Assembly: GCA_937892735.1 (NCBI GenBank)
Contig: CALBGL010000129.1
Span: 1 to 6,532, forward strand
Source of the DNA: an uncultured Clostridia bacterium
GTDB taxonomy: Bacteria; Bacillota; Clostridia; Lachnospirales; Bianqueaceae
Length of the DNA stretch: 6,532 nucleotides
Direction of reading: 5' to 3'
This document shows positions 1 to 4,651 of the stretch, piece after piece; position 1 is the stretch's first letter; each line of letters begins with the position of its first letter. The notes beneath the pieces are model-generated. The model was given only the letters and a program-made list of their open reading frames with translations, made no database searches and was not told where the DNA came from. A program made the position numbers and the translations under genes.

Positions 1-942
1 TATGATGTAGTGATTCTGTGCGTGGATAATTTTGCGGCGAAGGCATTATGTAACGAACTCTATATGGCGATTCCGGCAGAGCGCAGACCCATTGTAATCA
101 TGGATGGGACGTATGATGAGATGGCACAGAGTGTTATCATGGATGGAAAAGATTTCTGTGTGCGCTGCCTTTTGGACGAGAAGTGGCTGAAAGATGGTGC
201 GGTACGTACATCCTGCAGCGGTCCGCAGATTCGTGAAATTGACGGGGAACCCGAAATCGTCCGCACGTCCGGACTCGCGAGCTCCATGGCAGCCAATCTC
301 TCGGCTGAACAGTATCGAGCCGCTGTGATTGGTGCAGAGGAAGTCATGAACAGACGGATTACCTATACAGCGTATCCTCATTTAGAACTCAGTGTTTCTC
401 ATCCGATGCGAAAAAGAGATTGTCCCGGATGCCAGATCAAACCGCCTGAAAAGATCTATCCGCTCTCTGGCAGTGTATTGAATCTGACATTGGAAGAAGC
501 CTTGAAACAGATTCAGGAGGTTCTGGGAACAGATGAGTTTGAGATGGCAGTCCATGCGCTTTACTACAAGAATATCGTCTACTCCGGATTTATTGTCACG
601 GACGTGTGTCATGCTTGTGGACGTCCGATCTCTGTCATGAAGCATGAAGGGCGGACATTCCTGGAAGACCTGCGGTGTGATTCATGCAAGGAGGAGGGAA
701 AACACGCACGGTATGATGTTAGATTTCCATCAGGAACCATGGAACACGCATTCACAATGCACAGCATGCCGGCACTACAGTCGATGAAGCTATTTGACCT
801 GGGTTACCCATTGGGCGCTCATATTCGTGTGATTGAGCGAAACGGTGCGCTAGACTTCCTGGATGAGGGAAGGATTACTACATCGGTTTTCACCTGTGCG
901 GATGATCCCGCGCAATTCTATAATGTAGATAAGCTGCGATAA
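1..942 (+). CDS. ThiF/E1-like ubiquitin-activating enzyme, C-terminal part (5' truncated by window edge)
   Basis: The reading frame is open from base 1 (YDVVILCVDN...), so the gene starts upstream; the internal ATG at base 10 lies inside the conserved adenylation fold and is not the start. Residues here count from the first codon. The DxVIxCVDN stretch with Asp9 matches the E1/MoeB/ThiF segment carrying the Mg-ATP Asp. It is followed by two CxxC pairs (Cys53/56 and Cys141/144) typical of the family's structural zinc. Cys72, in RTSC between the pairs, is the best candidate for the thioester Cys. EIVRTSGLASSMAAN matches the late E1 helix region. A second zinc-ribbon-like unit follows (Cys203/206 and Cys226/229), with a C-terminal segment I cannot assign. 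Family role: adenylate the C-terminus of a ubiquitin-like protein and pass it on as a thioester. The adjacent E2 and JAB genes favour protein conjugation over thiamine or molybdopterin synthesis. The Rossmann GxGxxG half lies outside the window. Confidence is high for the family and moderate for the catalytic Cys. Confidence 0.9.
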   Translation, partial: YDVVILCVDNFAAKALCNELYMAIPAERRPIVIMDGTYDEMAQSVIMDGKDFCVRCLLDEKWLKDGAVRTSCSGPQIREIDGEPEIVRTSGLASSMAANLSAEQYRAAVIGAEEVMNRRITYTAYPHLELSVSHPMRKRDCPGCQIKPPEKIYPLSGSVLNLTLEEALKQIQEVLGTDEFEMAVHALYYKNIVYSGFIVTDVCHACGRPISVMKHEGRTFLEDLRCDSCKEEGKHARYDVRFPSGTMEHAFTMHSMPALQSMKLFDLGYPLGAHIRVIERNGALDFLDEGRITTSVFTCADDPAQFYNVDKLR

Positions 943-947
943 GGAGG
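941..947 (+). promoter_or_regulatory. Ribosome binding site of the E2-like gene, overlapping the E1 stop
   Basis: AAGGAGG begins inside the E1 TAA stop and sits 5 bases before the ATG at 953. The perfect anti-16S match fixes the E2 start and ties its translation to the E1 gene. Confidence 0.85.
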
Positions 948-952
948 ATATC

Positions 953-1585
953 ATGAGTTATAGTGCAACATACGTGGATGAGAAAGGTCGTTCCCACACG
1001 ATAACAATTCGTGATGATGAGTCCCAGGAGGCTCTTCGAAACGATTATCAGGCATTGATGAAAAAATATGATCCGAAATATGTCACGATTGAAAGATGCC
1101 AAGCGGAAGCAGGAGAGGAATTGCATCTACGGATCACGGTGAAAGCGCCCAGTCATTATTTGACCAGCAAAGAAGACCGGATTCCCAAACCTTGTTCATC
1201 GATGAGCGCGGAAGTTGTCGCGTATCTCGGGTATCCACTGAAGGCAGTCAAGGCGTTTTACGCGCCGAATCATTATCTCGCCAGTCCGAATGTATTTCGT
1301 TTTGGAGGAGCCTGTATTGATAACTGGGTGATTTTCACCAGTTCCTTACTGACTGTCGCGGAGAAACTGATTATGGACATGATTCATAATCCCGTCGTTA
1401 CCCGATATGACTCCATGGCGAACCCTTACATGGAAGAATGGCATCGGGCGCATGTAGCGAGTGGTGCGTTCCCGTCGATAGCTCCGAAGCTTGTTTATGC
1501 GCCGGATACACCGTTGCCGCAAAGAAGAAGCAGAGCGGTAGAAACCCCTACGTCTCGTCCATTACCTAGAAGGAGGGATTATTGA
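953..1585 (+). CDS. E2/UBC-like ubiquitin-conjugating enzyme (prokaryotic E2 family)
   Basis: A 210-residue protein. The central segment, residues 111-125 (SPNVFRFGGACIDNW), matches the E2 active-site region. Cys121 is the likely thioester-accepting Cys. Asn113 corresponds to the HPN asparagine and stands exactly 8 residues before the Cys, as in eukaryotic E2s (for example Asn77/Cys85 in UbcH5). The motif His is Ser111. Residues 128-160 are helical with a NPxxxxxxSxAN segment, like the post-active-site helices of UBC folds. The last about 30 residues are basic and Pro-rich (PLPQRRSR, PLPRRRDY), probably disordered and suited to binding a partner or nucleic acid. Family role: take an activated ubiquitin-like protein from E1 and transfer it to a target. 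It lies 10 bases after E1 and 1 base before the JAB gene, which strongly supports this reading. No RING or other E3 gene is seen. The family call is firm; target and modifier are unknown. Confidence 0.86.
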   Translation: MSYSATYVDEKGRSHTITIRDDESQEALRNDYQALMKKYDPKYVTIERCQAEAGEELHLRITVKAPSHYLTSKEDRIPKPCSSMSAEVVAYLGYPLKAVKAFYAPNHYLASPNVFRFGGACIDNWVIFTSSLLTVAEKLIMDMIHNPVVTRYDSMANPYMEEWHRAHVASGAFPSIAPKLVYAPDTPLPQRRSRAVETPTSRPLPRRRDY

Positions 1586-1586
1586 T

Positions 1587-2447
1587 ATGGAAAAGAAAAA
1601 TCAGAATGCACCCGTCAGAATGCCGCCGCGCAGGGTAGACCCGCCTCGGATGTTTCCGGTTCTGAACCCGGATAAAATCATGGCGATCATCGAGACGCAG
1701 TGTGGAGACGTACATATTGCCAAACGATATGGCGAGGGCGCCAACAAAGTCTTCATCCTTCCAGAGGCTTATGAGGAGTTCTGCGGAATTGTCAGTTACG
1801 GCAGGCGATCTCCCATGAACCGGCTGGAACAGAAGTATGCCGGGTATGGTCATTTCTTTGTGGATGAGCGGGGAGGAGCCCAGATTGTCGTCTCCCATTT
1901 TATTCAGATTCCGACGATGAACCGAGGCAGCGTTTCTGCTGAAAATCTGGGCCCGAATGGCGAAGCGAATCCGGGTCTTGACTTCTTGGCCTATTATCGG
2001 GAGGAATTCATGCAGTATGAGAAGGAATGCAATACGGACTCATACGGGAAGACCGTGGATCCGTTTCTCAAACGATATGGTTCCAGCGAATTTGTATTGG
2101 AGGGGCATACCCATCCGGATCTGGGCGTGTTCTGGTCCCGGACCGATCGCGTAAGCGGCGCCGCAAGAGCGGCGACTGCGCCCATCTGTATCTTTGTCTG
2201 CGATTCGATTCGCCGGCAGATGCTTGGCTGCGTGGGTAAGGACTTCACACCGGCGCAGATCGTCGTATACGAGCGCCAGAAAGCGAATCTCAGTAAAAAT
2301 ACGTTCGGCATTGAGCTGATGAACATGTTGTGGGAATGGCTGGAACAAAAAAACGTGCAGGGGGAATTGTATTGTAAAAATCACTTGGGCGGCCGAACCA
2401 GTTTGAAAATGAAATGGGTATTGGATCAGAAGAAACAGAAAAAATGA
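1587..2447 (+). CDS. JAB/MPN+ (JAMM) metalloprotease, probable ubiquitin-like deconjugase or precursor protease
   Basis: A 286-residue protein with the complete JAMM zinc site: His174-Thr-His176-Pro, then Ser184 and Asp187, in exact H-x-H-x7-S-x2-D spacing (HTHPDLGVFWSRTD). Glu64 in EEFCGIVSYG fits the upstream catalytic Glu (E-x-x-G). Glu63 is the alternative. JAMM enzymes cut isopeptide or peptide bonds after the C-terminal Gly of ubiquitin-like proteins, either removing the modifier or maturing it. The insert between the Glu and His segments (about 110 residues) and the C-terminal extension make it longer than a minimal JAB domain of about 120-140 residues. The first 25 residues are Pro/Arg-rich. 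No signal peptide or membrane segment is visible, so it should be cytosolic. The start is fixed by AAGGAGGG at 1570-1577, 9 bases before the ATG. The gene follows E2 by one base and overlaps the next gene by ATGA. Confidence 0.94.
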   Translation: MEKKNQNAPVRMPPRRVDPPRMFPVLNPDKIMAIIETQCGDVHIAKRYGEGANKVFILPEAYEEFCGIVSYGRRSPMNRLEQKYAGYGHFFVDERGGAQIVVSHFIQIPTMNRGSVSAENLGPNGEANPGLDFLAYYREEFMQYEKECNTDSYGKTVDPFLKRYGSSEFVLEGHTHPDLGVFWSRTDRVSGAARAATAPICIFVCDSIRRQMLGCVGKDFTPAQIVVYERQKANLSKNTFGIELMNMLWEWLEQKNVQGELYCKNHLGGRTSLKMKWVLDQKKQKK

Positions 2448-3268
2448 GAACGAAAGCGCCGAGAAACCAGGGCCAATACTACTATAGAGATCAGCTGAGT
2501 CTACAGGGCCAATGGATCTATGATATTCTGGAAGCTCGCTGTCGCCAGAAGGATTACCGTAATCAAATTCAATTCAGGATAAAGCAGTTTAATACTTTTA
2601 TGAAGGATGTTTGCAGGGCCTATCAGGCCCTGCGGGATGATCATCCGGAATACTTCTACCTCGGATCCCAGTATAGAATCATTACAAGAGGACTTGAGGG
2701 CATCCTAGAATATCGACGGTTATATCACCCGGATATGATTGATCGAATCACACTGCAATTGCGCAGGAGAATTTGTCAGCTTGTCCGGGGAACAGCCTAT
2801 CATACTTTGGAAGAACAGGAGAGAATGGTTTACCAACGGATTGCCAAGATGCTCACCTACGATCATCAGCATGGTGATTGCGATCATAATGTGGTAGGAC
2901 CGATTCTTTATCGGAGTGGTGTGTGCGAGGGGTATAATGCCATGCTGCTGCTGTGTTTTCGAAGATTAGGGATTCCTTGTGTGAAAGCATTCGGAAAGAT
3001 GAGTGAGGAACGCACGACTTGGCATTGCTGGACAAAGTTGTGGCTCGCTGAACAGGAATATCACTGTGATGTCACCTGGGATTCCGGCATATCCGGGCAG
3101 GTTCCGTTCCGGTATTTTAACTTGAACGAGAAACAGATTCGTAAGGATCATGTCTTGGCTTTTTTCGATGAGGAGGGGAATTTATGTATCAATCCGTCAT
3201 CCGAGATCCAGGGGGGCAGGACTGGATTCGAGTATGCTCCTGTCCCTGCGATCTGCGAGCGGCCGTGA
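2444..3268 (+). CDS. Transglutaminase-fold (papain-like Cys-His-Asp) protein
   Basis: A 274-residue protein from ATG 2444, which forms an ATGA overlap with the JAB stop. An in-frame ATG at 2414 would add 10 residues but lacks a better ribosome site, so I prefer 2444 and translational coupling. Residues 159-180 (GVCEGYNAMLLL...) carry Cys161; WHCWTKLWL carries His194; YHCDVTWD carries Asp209. This is the standard transglutaminase-core triad, with the usual G-[IV]-x-C after the Cys helix. The N-terminal 140 residues are mostly helical; FMKDVCRAYQALRDDHPEYFYL resembles the lead-in of other bacterial transglutaminase-core proteins. No signal peptide is visible, unlike many exported members, so it probably acts in the cytosol. 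Family chemistry allows protein crosslinking, deamidation or peptide/amide hydrolysis. Beside E1, E2 and JAB genes, a role in making or breaking protein-protein amide bonds is plausible but inferred. Confidence 0.92.
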   Translation: MRTKAPRNQGQYYYRDQLSLQGQWIYDILEARCRQKDYRNQIQFRIKQFNTFMKDVCRAYQALRDDHPEYFYLGSQYRIITRGLEGILEYRRLYHPDMIDRITLQLRRRICQLVRGTAYHTLEEQERMVYQRIAKMLTYDHQHGDCDHNVVGPILYRSGVCEGYNAMLLLCFRRLGIPCVKAFGKMSEERTTWHCWTKLWLAEQEYHCDVTWDSGISGQVPFRYFNLNEKQIRKDHVLAFFDEEGNLCINPSSEIQGGRTGFEYAPVPAICERP

Positions 3269-3318
3269 ACGGTGGGGAGATCTATAGAAGTTGTGCGTAG
3301 AAAAGAGTGGCTTTCAAA

Positions 3319-3326
3319 AAGGAGGA
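3319..3326 (+). promoter_or_regulatory. Ribosome binding site that fixes the ClpP-like start at 3334
   Basis: AAGGAGGA stands 7 bases before ATG 3334. An in-frame GTG at 3307 lies upstream of this site and would put it inside the coding region, so 3334 is the start. The site sits in the only real intergenic gap of the operon (3269-3333), in which I see no convincing promoter or terminator. Confidence 0.85.
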
Positions 3327-3333
3327 GATAGAG

Positions 3334-3921
3334 ATGGAATATATGGCGAGGAAATTGGTGACACAAAATGATCAGATCTGCATGATGTCACCCTTTGATA
3401 TGGATTACAGTCATCGTACGATTGTGCTGTCAGGGGAGATCAGAGAGGAGACCGCAGTGATGATATCCTCAGCGCTGCGGTCTTTGGCAAGAGAATCTGA
3501 GGAAGATATTGTGATGTATATTCAGAGCATGGGAGGTTTGGTATCTGCAGGATTGGGGATTTATGATACGATGCAGGCCCTTCGCTGCGATGTCGTGACA
3601 GTGGCGTGCGGGATGGCTGCTAGCATGGGGGCGATCTTGCTGGCAGCAGGAACACGGGGAAAACGCTGGGTTCAACCCCATGCGCAGATTATGATCCATC
3701 AGCCGATGGGCGAGGTCAGCGGCCGTGCCAGCGATGTGCGGATTCAGGTGGATCAGCTGCTGAATAGCCGTAAGATACTCAATAAGATCCTGAGTATGCA
3801 TACAGGACAGTCGGAGGCGAAAATCGAGAAAGATACCACGGAGGATCATCCGATGAATGCACAGGAGGCTCTTGCATATGGGATTGTGGATCATGTGGGA
3901 GATCCTTTTGAGGAGTGGTAA
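3334..3921 (+). CDS. ClpP-family ATP-dependent protease catalytic subunit (divergent, element-borne)
   Basis: A 195-residue protein, the usual ClpP length. Catalytic Ser97 lies in GMAASMGA, His122 in MIHQPMGE and Asp171 in TTEDHPMNA, the same numbers as mature E. coli ClpP. Oxyanion-hole glycines 67/68 are kept, and so are AGLxIYDTMQ, LLAAGTRGKR and the handle helix with HTGQ. Family role: a two-ring tetradecamer that degrades proteins fed by an AAA+ unfoldase. Oddities: the substrate-strand motif usually read NSPGG is QSMGG (residues 64-68), and the N-terminal helix is about 3 residues short. Several surface positions that in E. coli ClpP form the hydrophobic docking pocket for ClpX/ClpA are non-hydrophobic or smaller here (see findings). 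No classical clpX, clpC or clpA is adjacent; the next gene, one base away, may be an AAA-like partner. The protein is clearly ClpP family and probably an extra, specialised copy, not the housekeeping clpP. Confidence 0.95.
   Translation: MEYMARKLVTQNDQICMMSPFDMDYSHRTIVLSGEIREETAVMISSALRSLARESEEDIVMYIQSMGGLVSAGLGIYDTMQALRCDVVTVACGMAASMGAILLAAGTRGKRWVQPHAQIMIHQPMGEVSGRASDVRIQVDQLLNSRKILNKILSMHTGQSEAKIEKDTTEDHPMNAQEALAYGIVDHVGDPFEEW
3910..3915 (+). promoter_or_regulatory. Ribosome binding site for the AAA-like gene, inside the ClpP-like 3' end
   Basis: GAGGAG lies in the last codons of the protease gene, 7 bases before ATG 3923. It supports 3923 over the more upstream in-frame ATG at 3857, which would overlap the protease gene by 65 bases and add 22 residues with no visible homology. 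Confidence 0.75.
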
Positions 3922-3922
3922 T

Positions 3923-4651
3923 ATGGGAAAACAAATGGTAGTACCGATTGGTTTAGATTCCATTCGCCAGGAAGTAGAAATTACATGCGCCAAAGCGAAG
4001 GTATATCAAAAACTGGGAGTTCCTCCGCAGAGTTTGATTGTTCCTTTGAATGAGGGGAATGGAAGAACCATGCTTCTGGCATACGTGGCGGATATGTATC
4101 AGGAATTTGGGGTGTTAGACTTTTCCTGTAGTCCTGATTTGTATCTGGAAACAAGATTGGATGGGTCATCAGCGCAGATGAAGCAGACATTTTCTTTTAT
4201 TTGTGAGGCCGCCGTATATGCGAATCAATATACGAATGTGGTGGGCATGGATATTTCAGAAATGGCAGCTCACATGAATGAGAATCAGTTTTCAGAATTC
4301 CTGCAGCAGATCAAGGCGTTGTGTGCAGAAGCGTATGTGATTTTCTTTGTTCATGAGGAACGAGGAAAGAACGAAGAACGATTGATCGAACGCATCCTGG
4401 ATGCCGTGGATATGGTCAAGTGGATGCTGGTAGAAGGTTATTCGGAAGAACAGTTGTGTGAAGTCGTAAAACATGTGTGGACAGAGAAGGGAATTTGGTT
4501 GGAGGAACCGAACTTTTATGAATCTCTTCAGAAGCAGATTCATGAAAGGGAAGTTCAAACGGTGCGAGAGGCGTTATTGACTGCGCAGCGGATCTTCCTG
4601 GAATTGTTAGGAAATCCGGAGAAAGGAGAGAGCTTCGTTGGGAAGAAGTGA
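3923..4651 (+). CDS. Degenerate AAA+-like protein next to clpP (uncharacterised)
   Basis: A 242-residue soluble protein with no exact family recognised. Its layout resembles an AAA+ module. Strand SLIVPL (37-42) runs into NEGNGRTMLLAYVADMY (43-59), placed like a P-loop plus helix, but the Walker A Lys is Arg48 and the first Gly is missing. VVGMDISEM (106-114) sits where Walker B would be, without the DE pair. AYVIFFVHEE (137-146) resembles a sensor-1 strand. EGYSEEQLCEVVKHVWTEKGIWLE (171-194), followed by a helix with TVREALLTAQRIFLELL (213-229), looks like the lid of CbbX/SpoVK-type AAA+ proteins. If correct, ATP binding is weak or lost, suggesting a regulatory or scaffold role. The gene lies one base after the protease gene and overlaps the coupling-ATPase gene by 14 bases. 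That position suggests a partner of one or both. The gene is certain; the fold is a pattern-level inference. Confidence 0.6.
   Translation: MGKQMVVPIGLDSIRQEVEITCAKAKVYQKLGVPPQSLIVPLNEGNGRTMLLAYVADMYQEFGVLDFSCSPDLYLETRLDGSSAQMKQTFSFICEAAVYANQYTNVVGMDISEMAAHMNENQFSEFLQQIKALCAEAYVIFFVHEERGKNEERLIERILDAVDMVKWMLVEGYSEEQLCEVVKHVWTEKGIWLEEPNFYESLQKQIHEREVQTVREALLTAQRIFLELLGNPEKGESFVGKK
4623..4628 (+). promoter_or_regulatory. Ribosome binding site supporting a TTG start at 4638
   Basis: AAGGAG within the 3' end of the preceding gene lies 9 bases before TTG 4638. The next in-frame Met of the following gene comes after the Walker A motif (residue 64), so the TTG, giving a protein that begins GRSERWNTAKD, is the best start. 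Confidence 0.75.

Noticed and set aside
1..2447. CBASS Cap2/Cap3 ancillary genes
   Set aside because: In CBASS the E1 and E2 are commonly one fused protein next to a CD-NTase and an effector. Here they are separate, and no nucleotidyltransferase or CBASS-type effector is present in the window.
2853..2900. Repeated GATCAT/GATCATC motifs in the transglutaminase-like gene
   Set aside because: They encode the YDHQHGDCDHN residues; the spacing is irregular and there is no repeat array or CRISPR structure.
3122..3160. Internal promoter beginning with TTGAAC before the ClpP-like gene
   Set aside because: No acceptable -10 hexamer lies at 16-18 bases, and the sequence is within conserved coding DNA.
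3307..3333. GTG 3307 as start of the ClpP-like gene
   Set aside because: It would place the perfect AAGGAGGA site inside the gene; ATG 3334 has ideal spacing and gives the canonical triad numbering.
3857..3922. ATG 3857 as start of the AAA-like gene
   Set aside because: The added 22 residues simply read the protease 3' end in another frame; ATG 3923 has its own GAGGAG site.
3469..3993. Long antisense open frame (174 codons) opposite the ClpP-like gene
   Set aside because: It lies across a clear ClpP gene, has no ribosome site or family resemblance, and is rich in His/Cys/Ser/Pro as expected for a shadow frame. The same holds for the other minus-strand frames in the window.
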